From Pseudonocardia sp. DSM 110487 (GTDB lineage: Bacteria > Actinomycetota > Actinomycetes > Mycobacteriales > Pseudonocardiaceae): a stretch of 64,000 nucleotides of DNA. Positions within the stretch are counted from its first letter, which is position 1, and every line of letters starts with the position of its first letter. The notes beneath the pieces are model-generated. The model ran no database searches. It saw nothing but the letters and a program-made list of their open reading frames with translations, and was not told the DNA's origin. The DNA lies in assembly GCF_019468565.1 (NCBI RefSeq), contig NZ_CP080521.1, positions 6,944,001 to 7,008,000 on the forward strand. The letters run 5' to 3'. The translations under genes and the position numbers were made by a program. This document shows, piece by piece, positions 16,281 through 24,050 of this stretch.

Positions 16281-16800
16281 GGGCGGCGTCTCGCTCGGCC
16301 TGCCCCACGGGGCAGATCGCGCCGGCCTCCGTGCAGCACGGCCGGTCGCACAGCCGGCAGACCCGCTCGGAGCTCCCGACCTGCGCGTAGATCCCGCGCA
16401 GCAGGCGCTCCAGCACGCCTGCCAGTGCCTCCTGGTCCGCAGGCGGGAGCGTGCCGACGAGGGTGGTGAGCCGCTCGCCGCGCGCGTCCAGCAGATCTGC
16501 CGACGCCGCCCGGCCGGACGCCGTCGGGTGCACCGCCACCCACTTGCCCAGCGTCGGCCGCCGCTCGACGAGGCCGCGCGCTGCGAGCGCGTCGACCATC
16601 CGCGCGGCCGCCGACTGGGTCAGCCCGACCCGCCTGCCGAGCTCGGTAACGCTTATCCCCTGGTCGGCGCTCAAGACGACGAGGGCCGCCGCTCCGCTGC
16701 CACTGACGCCGGCGGCTGCGGTGGCCCCGCCGAGCGTGAGGTCCGTGACGGCCAACGCGGCCGCTCCGAGCAGGTTCGCTGTTCTCCTTGTGTCATGCAT
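16273..16800 (-). CDS. MarR-family regulator with C-terminal cysteine cluster
   Basis: This 175-residue winged-helix regulator has its recognition region at about residues 50-80 (SVTELGRRVGLTQSAAARMVDAL). Beyond the usual domain it carries a Cys-rich tail, CRLCDRPCCTEAGAICP (about 147-163), with five cysteines that could bind a metal or sense redox state. A perfect 8-1-8 palindrome overlaps its start codon, suggesting autorepression. It is operonic with the EamA transporter and divergent from ligC. Confidence 0.85.
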   Translation of the reverse strand: MHDTRRTANLLGAAALAVTDLTLGGATAAAGVSGSGAAALVVLSADQGISVTELGRRVGLTQSAAARMVDALAARGLVERRPTLGKWVAVHPTASGRAASADLLDARGERLTTLVGTLPPADQEALAGVLERLLRGIYAQVGSSERVCRLCDRPCCTEAGAICPVGQAERDAAHG

Positions 16801-16811
16801 GACTCATGCAT
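16795..16811. promoter_or_regulatory. MarR operator over its own start codon
   Basis: ATGCATGA (16795-16802) and TCATGCAT (16804-16811) form a perfect 8-1-8 inverted repeat that includes the marR start codon (16798-16800). Its size suits a MarR dimer. Occupancy would block marR-eamA transcription or initiation, and the divergent ligC start is only 39 bases away. Confidence 0.75.
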
Positions 16812-16849
16812 ACCCTTTACGTCGACCGGTTATGCGGCAGACTGGCCCC

Positions 16850-17917
16850 GTGAAGCTCCCGGTCATGCCGCCCGTCGCGCCGATGCTGGCCAAGCCGATC
16901 GGCGACATCCCCGCTGGTCAGATGTACGAACCCAAGTGGGACGGGTTCCGCTCGATCATCTTCCGCGACGGCGACGACGTGGAGATCGGCAGCCGCAACG
17001 AGCGGCCGATGACCCGCTACTTCCCCGAGGTCGTCGCCGCCATCAAGGCCAACTTCCCCGATCGGGCGGTCGTCGACGGGGAGATCGTGGTGGCCGACAC
17101 CGCCCGCAACACCCTCGACTTCGAGGCACTCCAGCAGCGCATCCACCCGGCCGCGAGCCGGGTCAACCTGCTGGCCCAGCAGACACCGGCGAGCTTCATC
17201 GCGTTCGACCTGCTCGCGCTGGGCGACGACGACCTCACCGAACGCCCGTTCGCCGAACGCCGTGCGCTGCTGGAGGATGCGTTCGCCGACGCTGCGCCGC
17301 CGATCCACCTCACCCCGGTCACGCGCGACCTCGACGTCGCTCGGCAGTGGTTCGAGCAGTTCGAGGGCGCCGGGCTCGACGGGCTGATCGCGAAGAAGCT
17401 CGACCTGCCCTACCAGCCCGACAAGCGGGTGATGAGCAAGATCAAGCACGAGCGCACCGCCGACTGCGTTGTGGCCGGCTACCGGGTGCACAAGTCCGGG
17501 CCCGATGCGCTCGGGTCGCTGTTGCTCGGCCTCTACGACGACCGCGGCGTGCTCAACTCCATCGGCGTGGTCGGGGCGTTCCCGATGGCCACCCGCCGGT
17601 CGCTGTTCACCGAGATGCAGCCGCTCATCACCACGTTCGAGAACCACCCGTGGAACTGGGCGGCGCACGAGCAGGGCGAGCGCACCCCGCGCAAGAACGA
17701 GACCAGCCGCTGGAACGCGGGCAAGGACCTGTCGTTCGTGCCGCTGCGCCCCGAGCGCGTGGTCGAGGTCCGCTACGACTACATGGAGGGCGACCGGTTC
17801 CGCCACACCGCGCAGTTCGTGCGCTGGCGCCCCGACCGCGAGCCGGAGTCGTGCACGTACGAGCAGCTGGAACGCCCGGTCAAGTTCGATCTCGCCGACG
17901 TGCTCACCGGAGGCTGA
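16850..17917 (+). CDS. ligC: ATP-dependent DNA ligase LigC
   Basis: This 355-residue stand-alone ligase matches mycobacterial LigC closely by eye. The adenylation motif EPKWDGFR has Lys29, followed by SRNERPMTRYFPE, and by DGEIVV, EGAGLDGLIAK and the OB-fold with FRHTAQF-RWRPDR. It lacks the polymerase and phosphoesterase domains of LigD. GTG 16850 gives the expected N terminus (KLPVMPPVAPMLAKP). It seals nicks during excision or end-joining repair. The partner polymerase gene is 9.3 kb upstream. The next gene starts one base after its stop. Confidence 0.94.
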   Translation: MKLPVMPPVAPMLAKPIGDIPAGQMYEPKWDGFRSIIFRDGDDVEIGSRNERPMTRYFPEVVAAIKANFPDRAVVDGEIVVADTARNTLDFEALQQRIHPAASRVNLLAQQTPASFIAFDLLALGDDDLTERPFAERRALLEDAFADAAPPIHLTPVTRDLDVARQWFEQFEGAGLDGLIAKKLDLPYQPDKRVMSKIKHERTADCVVAGYRVHKSGPDALGSLLLGLYDDRGVLNSIGVVGAFPMATRRSLFTEMQPLITTFENHPWNWAAHEQGERTPRKNETSRWNAGKDLSFVPLRPERVVEVRYDYMEGDRFRHTAQFVRWRPDREPESCTYEQLERPVKFDLADVLTGG

Positions 17918-17918
17918 G

Positions 17919-19655
17919 CTGCGGATCCGGCCGGCCAGGGCCGACGAGGCGGCGCATCTGACCGCGCTGGTACTGCGCTCGAAGGCGTACTGGGGTTACG
18001 ACGAGGAGTTCATGGCCGCGTGCCGCGACGAGCTCACGATCGACCCGGGCGACGTCGCGGCGAAGCGGGTCGTCGTCGCCGAGGACGGGCACGGGGTACG
18101 GGGCGTCGCCTCGCTGGTGGGCTCCGCCCCGGCCGGCGAGCTGGGCCTGCTCTTCGTGGACCCGCAGGCGATCGGCTACGGCGTCGGCCGCGCGCTGTAC
18201 CACCACGTACTGGCGACGGCCCGCGAGCTGGGTTTCACCGGGTTGAGGATCGAGGCGGATCCGAACGCCGAGCCCTTCTACCGCGCCATGGGCGCCCGGC
18301 CGGCCGGTACCGGACCGTCCGGTTCGGTGCCGGGGCGCGAACTGCCGCTGCTGGAGGTGGCCCTGCCACCCGCCCGTGACGGCTGGCTCCGGGCGTGGAC
18401 GGGCGGGCGCCGGGCGATCCACCTCGGCAACGTCACCGAGTACCAGGCGCAGTGGGGCGACGTTCCCGCCGACGCCCGCCGCGCGAGCTCCCACTACGCG
18501 TGCCTGGCGGCGTTCGCGAGCCCGCATCCCGCGATTCTCGTGCTCCCGAGGCCCGTACCCCGCGCCTGGATCGAGCTGGCCGCGCGGCAGCTGGCGTGGG
18601 ACCCGGTCGAGGTCTTCGACGGGCTCGACGACCCGGCCGGCCTGACCGCGGCGGTACTGGCCCGGCCTGCGCTCGCCGCGCACCTGCGCGACGGCGGCCT
18701 TCCCCTGCTGCCGTGGGGCCGCACGCGGGCGTTCGGCCTGCTCACCGGCGAGGAGCTGCCCCCGACGGCGCTGCGCCACGAGTCCAAGAAGGCCGCCCAC
18801 GAGCTGTTCGTTCGGCTCGCGCCGGGCCATCCCGGGATCGCGGTGCCGGAGCAATGGCCGGTCCCGAACCGGTGGGCGGCGGCGCGTTCGGTGCGGGCAA
18901 GGGCGCGCCGGGGCCAGGCCACGATCGTCAAGACCGAGCACGGGGCGGGCGGGTCCGGAACCTGGCTCGTCAACGGCCACGGGGTCCGGCTCCCGCGGGG
19001 GCCGTTGCTGCTCGAGGAGGCCGTGGGCGGAGGCTCACCCCGGGACGTCACCTACGACGGCGTCATCGGGGCCGCGGGCGAGGTGCACGACGTCGGTGTC
19101 GCCGTGATGGACGTCCAGGGCACCGCCTACCGGGGCGCAACGGTCGGCCCCGGCGTCGTACCCGATCCGCTCGCGGAGACGGCCGCGCGGTTCGGGCACG
19201 CCGTCGGCCTGGAGGTGGCGGCCACCGGCTACCGGGGCTGGTTCGACGTCGATTTTGTGACCGACGCGGGCGGCAGGCTCGCCCCCACCGAGATCAACCT
19301 CCGCCTCACCGGCCCTGCCGTCGCATTCACGATCAAGGCTCGGCTGGACGGGATCCGAGGCGGGGACCACGTCGTCCGGACGGTCGACCAGGTGCCGCTC
19401 GGCGCTCGCCTGCCCGACGAGGAGCTGGTCGCGCTCCTGCGCAGGCTCTGCCGGCAGTGCGCCGAGATCGGCGCCGTGCTGGTGCCCTCGATCCCGACGG
19501 CCGCCTACGAACCGGGGCCGTACCTGGGGATTGCGCTGGCGGCGCACACCCTCGACGGGCTCGACGCGGCCGAGGCTCTGATCCGCGCCGCGGCCCTCGA
19601 CGTCGGAGGGATGTTCAGCGCGCCGGACGGCTCCGCCGCGTCACGTAGATCATGA
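17919..19655 (+). CDS. GNAT acetyltransferase / ATP-grasp (PGM1-like) fusion protein
   Basis: This 578-residue protein has two modules. Residues 1-150 form a GNAT N-acetyltransferase with the acetyl-CoA loop QAIGYGVGRAL at 83-93. From about 165 there is a pre-ATP-grasp region and then an ATP-grasp domain, with the nucleotide segment IVKTEHGAGGSG (336-347), WFDVDF (441-446) and TEINLRLTGP (457-466), resembling PGM1-type peptide ligases. No ATG or GTG begins before the first GNAT strand; CTG 17919, 5 bases after GGAGG, is the likely start, coupled to the ligC stop. The C terminus overlaps the convergent membrane module. It may make an acylated amide or peptide; the substrate is unknown. Confidence 0.75.
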   Translation: MRIRPARADEAAHLTALVLRSKAYWGYDEEFMAACRDELTIDPGDVAAKRVVVAEDGHGVRGVASLVGSAPAGELGLLFVDPQAIGYGVGRALYHHVLATARELGFTGLRIEADPNAEPFYRAMGARPAGTGPSGSVPGRELPLLEVALPPARDGWLRAWTGGRRAIHLGNVTEYQAQWGDVPADARRASSHYACLAAFASPHPAILVLPRPVPRAWIELAARQLAWDPVEVFDGLDDPAGLTAAVLARPALAAHLRDGGLPLLPWGRTRAFGLLTGEELPPTALRHESKKAAHELFVRLAPGHPGIAVPEQWPVPNRWAAARSVRARARRGQATIVKTEHGAGGSGTWLVNGHGVRLPRGPLLLEEAVGGGSPRDVTYDGVIGAAGEVHDVGVAVMDVQGTAYRGATVGPGVVPDPLAETAARFGHAVGLEVAATGYRGWFDVDFVTDAGGRLAPTEINLRLTGPAVAFTIKARLDGIRGGDHVVRTVDQVPLGARLPDEELVALLRRLCRQCAEIGAVLVPSIPTAAYEPGPYLGIALAAHTLDGLDAAEALIRAAALDVGGMFSAPDGSAASRRS

Positions 19656-20048
19656 CGATGGCCGCCGCGATCATCAACGTCACGTTGAAGGTATAGACGA
19701 GCGCCGCCTGCTGGGGCCAGTCGTTCTTCGCCGCGAGGCGGTAGGAGTTGTCCTGCGGCCACCACGACACCAGCAGCCAGACGATCCCAGGTGAGCCAGC
19801 GTGGTCAGCACCGGCGAGCGGCCCTGGCGCAGCATCGGCTGCCGCCCGAAGAGCAGGAAGCCCACCCCGACGGCGAACGCCAGGATTTCGACGATGTACA
19901 GGCCGCCGAAGAGCGTGGCCCACGGCTGGGGCACCGCGGTCAGATCGGTGGAGCCGGGCCAGAAGACAGCGGTGAGCACGATCGCGGCCGGCAGCGACAC
20001 GAAGGTCAGGAACCCCCGCCACGCGAACGACCAGTCCGCACTCGTCAT
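19615..20048 (-). pseudogene. four-helix membrane module, one frameshift
   Basis: From ATG 20048, preceded by a strong AAGGGAGG-like site, a protein with about four membrane helices can be read. The first part runs in the frame of the upstream adenylation gene up to LTTLAHLG (about 19790). There a one-base shift is needed to continue as PGIVWLLVSWWPQDN and end at 19615. Without the shift translation runs into charged nonsense and stops at 19680. The family is not recognised. The shift may be a real mutation or a sequencing error in a GC-rich run. Confidence 0.6.
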
Positions 20049-21425
20049 CTGCCCGCCTCCCTTCCCGCTCCGGCGCGGCGTGGCGGCCGACGGCGGCAGC
20101 GGAAGCAGGCGACGGGCCACCCGCCCGGCCCGGTCCCGAGGGAACGCCGCCAGGTTCACGACCCGGTCCGGGACGTCCGGCTCGGGTACCACCCCGTGCA
20201 GGTGGTCGCGGACCGCGGCCAGGCGCACCGGGTCCTCGCCCCGTGGCACGACGTAGGCGACGAGCTCGCCCTCCGCGGACCCGATCACCGCGTCGCGGAT
20301 CTCCGGCTGCGCGGCCAGCACGGCCTCCGCCTCGTACGGGTCCACGGTGCGGCCGCGCACGGTCGTCCGATTCGCCTGGCGGCCGCGGAACTCCAGCAAC
20401 CCGTCGTCCCGCAGCTGCCCGAGGTCGCCCGTGGGTACGGAGTAGCCGCCGTCCGGGGGCGTCAACATGATCTCCCCCTCGGCGAGCGCGACGGCGCAGC
20501 CGGGGAACGGGCGGCCCAGCAGCGAGATCCGCTCCGGGGCCTGCTCCTGGCTCGCCGACTGGTCGGCCTCGAACCACGTTCCGCAGCCTGCGACCTCGGC
20601 GGTTCCGTAGACGTTGAGCACCCGCGCATCCGGGGGAAGCCTGCGCCGCAACCGATCCTGGTCCGCGACCGTGAGCCGCTCGCCGCCGACCGCCACCAGG
20701 CGGAGCGAGTCCGTCGGGTACTCGTCCAGCACGGCGTCGACGGTCGCGGGCTCGGTGTCGAGCACCGTCGTCCCTGCCCGCCGCCGGCCGGGCAGCACCA
20801 GCGTGCCTCCCGAGCACAGCGCCCTGAACCAGCCGCCGGTGAAGGCCGGGACGTCCGGCGCGGCGGTGACCAGGTGCCGGTCGGCCGGGCCGAGCTCGAA
20901 CACCTCGGCCCATGCGGCGTACGCGGCGCGCAGCCGGGCGTGGCCGACCTCAACCGGCCGGCGCGGGCCGGTGGCGCCGGAGGTGAAGAGCACCGCCGCC
21001 CGCGACCCCACCGGGGCGTCCGGCGGATCCGCCGAGTCGGCACCCACCGCGTCCACGCCGACGACCGGCCGGCCGGTGCCGTCGTCGACGCGCGGGACCA
21101 GATTCCCGTTCGTGACGACGACTCGGGCGCGGCCCGCGGCGAGGAGGCGGCCGAGCTCGCCCATCGGCTGGTCCGGGTCGATCACCGCGTATGCCCCGCC
21201 CGCCTTGAGCGCGGCGAGGATCGCGACCACGACGTCGGCGCGCCGGTCGCCCACCACCGCGGCGGTCTCGCCCGTGCGGAGCCCCGCCGCCAGCAACCGC
21301 CGGGCGAGCCCGTTGGCCCGCCGGTCCAGCTCCGCGTACGTGATCGGGGCGTCCTCGGTGGCGATCGCCACCGCGTCCGGTGTCTCCCGGACCCGATCCT
21401 CGAACAGCCGATGCACTCCCCCCAT
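19680..21425 (-). CDS. degenerate AMP-binding (NRPS adenylation-like) protein
   Basis: The adenylation-like domain covers residues 1-445: A3-like LFTSGATGPRRP (146-157), A5 NVYGTAE (271-277), A7 PTGDL (331-335) and an A8-like segment at 345-370. Several catalytic marks are changed. The A3 Lys is replaced, and the A10 Lys expected near 435 is Arg (DRAGRVAR). The frame then runs without a stop into a membrane module at Met460. There is no carrier or condensation domain. The start ATG 21425 is 26 bases from rlmN. It may be inactive, or bind rather than adenylate a ligand. Confidence 0.65.
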   Translation of the reverse strand: MGGVHRLFEDRVRETPDAVAIATEDAPITYAELDRRANGLARRLLAAGLRTGETAAVVGDRRADVVVAILAALKAGGAYAVIDPDQPMGELGRLLAAGRARVVVTNGNLVPRVDDGTGRPVVGVDAVGADSADPPDAPVGSRAAVLFTSGATGPRRPVEVGHARLRAAYAAWAEVFELGPADRHLVTAAPDVPAFTGGWFRALCSGGTLVLPGRRRAGTTVLDTEPATVDAVLDEYPTDSLRLVAVGGERLTVADQDRLRRRLPPDARVLNVYGTAEVAGCGTWFEADQSASQEQAPERISLLGRPFPGCAVALAEGEIMLTPPDGGYSVPTGDLGQLRDDGLLEFRGRQANRTTVRGRTVDPYEAEAVLAAQPEIRDAVIGSAEGELVAYVVPRGEDPVRLAAVRDHLHGVVPEPDVPDRVVNLAAFPRDRAGRVARRLLPLPPSAATPRRSGKGGGQMTSADWSFAWRGFLTFVSLPAAIVLTAVFWPGSTDLTAVPQPWATLFGGLYIVEILAFAVGVGFLLFGRQPMLRQGRSPVLTTLAHLGSSGCWCRGGRRTTPTASRRRTTGPSRRRSSIPST

Positions 21426-21450
21426 CGAGGGATCATCGCAGACGATCTCG

Positions 21451-22557
21451 TTACTCGGCCTGGGCGGCGAGCTGACCGCACGCGGCGGCGATCTCCCTGC
21501 CGCGCGTGTCGCGCACCGTGCACGCGATGCCGGCGGCCTGCACCCGCGCCACGAACTCGTCCTGCACCCGCCGCGGCGAGGCGTCCCACTTGCTGCCCGG
21601 TGTGGGGTTGAGCGGGATGAGGTTGACGTGCACCCGCGCGTGCCCGACCTGCTGGCGCAGCAGCTTCCCGAGCAGGTCGGCGCGCCACGCGTGGTCGTTG
21701 ACGTCGCGGATCAGCGCGTACTCGATCGACACCCGCCGTCCGGTGGTCTGCGCGTAGCGCCGCGCGGCGTCGAGGACCTCCGCGACCTTCCAGCGGTTGT
21801 TGACCGGCACGAGCGTGTCGCGCAGCTCGTCGTCCGGGGTGTGCAGCGACACGGCGAGGGTGACCGGGAGCCCTTCCCCGGTCAGCTTGTCGATCGCAGG
21901 CACGAGCCCCACCGTGGAGACGGTGACGCCGCGCGCGGAGATCCCGAGCCCGTCCGGGGACGGCGCGGTGATCCGGCGGACGGCCGCGATCACCCGCTTG
22001 TAGTTGGCAAGGGGCTCGCCCATCCCCATGAACACGACGTTGGACAGCCGCATCGGGGTGCCGAGCGCACCGTCCCGAGCCGCGGCGGCGGCCTGCCGCA
22101 CCTGCTCGACGATCTCCCCTGTGGACAGGTTGCGCTGCAGCCCGCCCTGGCCGGTGGCGCAGAAGGGGCATGCCATCCCGCAGCCTGCCTGGCTGGACAC
22201 GCACACGGTGGCGCGGTCCGGGTAGCCCATCAGCACCGACTCGGCGCGCGTGCCGTCGTGGCCCTTCCAGAGCGTCTTGCGGGTGGCGCCGTCGTCACAC
22301 GCCTGCTCCAGCACCGGCGTGACCAGCGGCGGAAGCAGCTCCCGCAGCGTGTCGCGGGCGGCCGCCGGCAGGTCGGTCATCGCGTCGACATCCGCGGTGA
22401 ACCGGCCGAAGTAGTGGCGGGCGAGCTGGTCGGCGCGGAACCCGGGAAGGCCGAGCTCGCCGACCGCGGTCCGGCGGTCGGCCGGGTCGAGGTCGGCGAG
22501 GTGGCGCGGCGGCAGGGCGCGCTTGGGCGCCTCGAAGACGAGGGGGAGGGCAGTCAT
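21451..22557 (-). CDS. rlmN: 23S rRNA (adenine2503-C2)-methyltransferase / tRNA A37 methyltransferase
   Basis: This 368-residue radical-SAM enzyme methylates A2503 of 23S rRNA and A37 of some tRNAs. The cluster motif C-x3-C-x2-C is Cys126, Cys130 and Cys133 (CGMACPFC). The GMGEPLANY segment and the C-terminal region with the conserved Cys (TVRDTRGREIAAACGQL) are intact. In related genomes rlmN lies close to cdsA. Here a membrane gene, the CMD/ECF41 pair and a methyltransferase separate them. Confidence 0.95.
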   Translation of the reverse strand: MTALPLVFEAPKRALPPRHLADLDPADRRTAVGELGLPGFRADQLARHYFGRFTADVDAMTDLPAAARDTLRELLPPLVTPVLEQACDDGATRKTLWKGHDGTRAESVLMGYPDRATVCVSSQAGCGMACPFCATGQGGLQRNLSTGEIVEQVRQAAAAARDGALGTPMRLSNVVFMGMGEPLANYKRVIAAVRRITAPSPDGLGISARGVTVSTVGLVPAIDKLTGEGLPVTLAVSLHTPDDELRDTLVPVNNRWKVAEVLDAARRYAQTTGRRVSIEYALIRDVNDHAWRADLLGKLLRQQVGHARVHVNLIPLNPTPGSKWDASPRRVQDEFVARVQAAGIACTVRDTRGREIAAACGQLAAQAE

Positions 22558-22631
22558 GACCCCTCGATTGTGCCAGGCCGCCCCCGCTCCTCCCGGCGCG
22601 GACGGAATCCGCTCCCTCGGCGGAGGGGCAC

Positions 22632-23162
22632 CTACCGCCGTGCGCGGTACCGCGCCTCGGCCAGCAGGCCCGTGCGGTGCGCGCTCGTCAGCCAGAACAG
22701 GCCGCCTGCGACCAGCCCGACCATGCCCTGCGGGTACAGCTCACCGGCCGAGCTGAGCGCGAACAGCGCCCCCGCGGCCCCGAGCACCATCAGAGCGCCC
22801 CCGAGCGCGAGCAGCGACCGCTCGTCCAGCTGTGAGGACAGCGTCAGCGCCGCGACGCCGACCACGGCCGCCGCCACAGGCACGGTGAGCTCGCCCCACG
22901 ACAACTGCCCCAGCACGGTGGCGGCGACGGCGATCAGCGCCGCGGTGATGCCGAGCAGGCGCAGGAACCGTCCCCGACCACCGCGCGGCAACGGCTCGCC
23001 CGACCCGTGCCTGCTCCGCAGGGCCATCACGAGCACGCCGGTGACACCCAGCCCGGCGGCCAGCACGACGGTGCCGACTCCGGCGTCGAGGGCCGCAGCA
23101 CCGACCGTCCACCATGCCGCGCCGACGATCGGCTCGAGGTAAGGCACCGGAGTCGCACGCAT
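22632..23162 (-). CDS. multi-pass membrane protein, unknown
   Basis: The 176-residue product has about five hydrophobic segments. ATG 23162 (MRATPVPYLEP) was chosen because upstream codons give only low-complexity sequence. No family is recognised. It reads in the same direction as rlmN with a 74-base gap. To its right, 23163-23388 holds no clear gene. Confidence 0.5.
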   Translation of the reverse strand: MRATPVPYLEPIVGAAWWTVGAAALDAGVGTVVLAAGLGVTGVLVMALRSRHGSGEPLPRGGRGRFLRLLGITAALIAVAATVLGQLSWGELTVPVAAAVVGVAALTLSSQLDERSLLALGGALMVLGAAGALFALSSAGELYPQGMVGLVAGGLFWLTSAHRTGLLAEARYRARR

Positions 23163-23388
23163 GGCATCCACGGTAGCGACGGCGCTCCGCGCGGCGCGGC
23201 CGGGCCGGGACGGCGCTGAAGGGGCTCTGGCCGTAGCGAGCGGCGGCCGGGTGACCGCGTCGCAAGTCCGAGGTGGCGACGAGCGCCTGTTCGACCATGC
23301 GCTCCCGCTCGCCGTTGCTGCGCCCGAACACGCCCCGACCCGGCCCGGAGCGAATGCCTCCGAGCCGAGCCATGCATTCGCCTGCCGA

Positions 23389-23874
23389 TCAGCTCGCCAT
23401 GCCGTCAAACGTGCCGGGCTCGTAGGAACCGCCCTTGGTGCGCGTGATCACGAGGAGCCGGTTGGCGGCGTTGATCATGGCGACCACGTAGACGAGCGCG
23501 GCGACCTGGTCGTCGTCGTAGTGCTTGCGTACCTGGGCCCAGGTCTCGTCGGACACGCCGTGCTGGGCATCGGCGGTTCGGGTGCCCTCCTCGGCCAGCG
23601 CCAGCGCGGCTTGCTCGGCCTCGGTGAACACGGTGGACTCGCGCCAGGCGGCGACCAGGTTGATCCGGACCGCGGGTTCGCCGGCGGCCGCCAGCTCCTT
23701 GGTGTGGGCGTCGACGCAGTAACCGCAGCCGTTGATCTGGCTGGCGCGCAGCTCCACCAGCTCCAGCGTGGACTTCGGCAGGGGCGACTGCATGATCGCC
23801 ATGCTGACGTTGGCGAACCGCTTGCCGATCTTGGCGCCGAGCTCGTTGTCGTTCAGGTTGAAACGGGGTTCCAT
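23389..23874 (-). CDS. carboxymuconolactone decarboxylase / AhpD-like protein
   Basis: The 161-residue product has the AhpD-like redox motif in INGCGYCVDAH (about residues 49-59), that is C-x2-C followed by His. The family includes alkylhydroperoxidase-like proteins. ATG 23874 was chosen as the start of the conserved fold (MEPRFNLND). It is divergent from an ECF41-type sigma gene. This pairing is well known, the CMD gene being the usual single target of the sigma factor. Confidence 0.85.
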   Translation of the reverse strand: MEPRFNLNDNELGAKIGKRFANVSMAIMQSPLPKSTLELVELRASQINGCGYCVDAHTKELAAAGEPAVRINLVAAWRESTVFTEAEQAALALAEEGTRTADAQHGVSDETWAQVRKHYDDDQVAALVYVVAMINAANRLLVITRTKGGSYEPGTFDGMAS

Positions 23875-23925
23875 GACGTCGTCCTCACTCGTGGTGTTGC
23901 GCGTCGCCGCGCTGAACGAACACCA

Positions 23926-23953
23926 GATGCCGGCACCCCCGATCTTTCTGACA
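23926..23953 (-). promoter_or_regulatory. possible ECF41-type promoter of the CMD gene
   Basis: On the minus strand TGTCAGA (complement of 23947-23953) is followed after 17 bases by CATC (complement of 23926-23929), 52 bases before the CMD start. ECF41 promoters have a TGTCACA-like -35 and a CGTC-like -10, so both elements are one mismatch away. Confidence 0.4.
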
Positions 23954-24050
23954 GCACAGCCACGTGACGTAGGGCACAGGCCTTCGGTGTCAGGGAACGG
24001 CGGGGCCCGGCGTCTTGTGGGCAGCAGTGCAGATGCGACAGGAGCCACCC

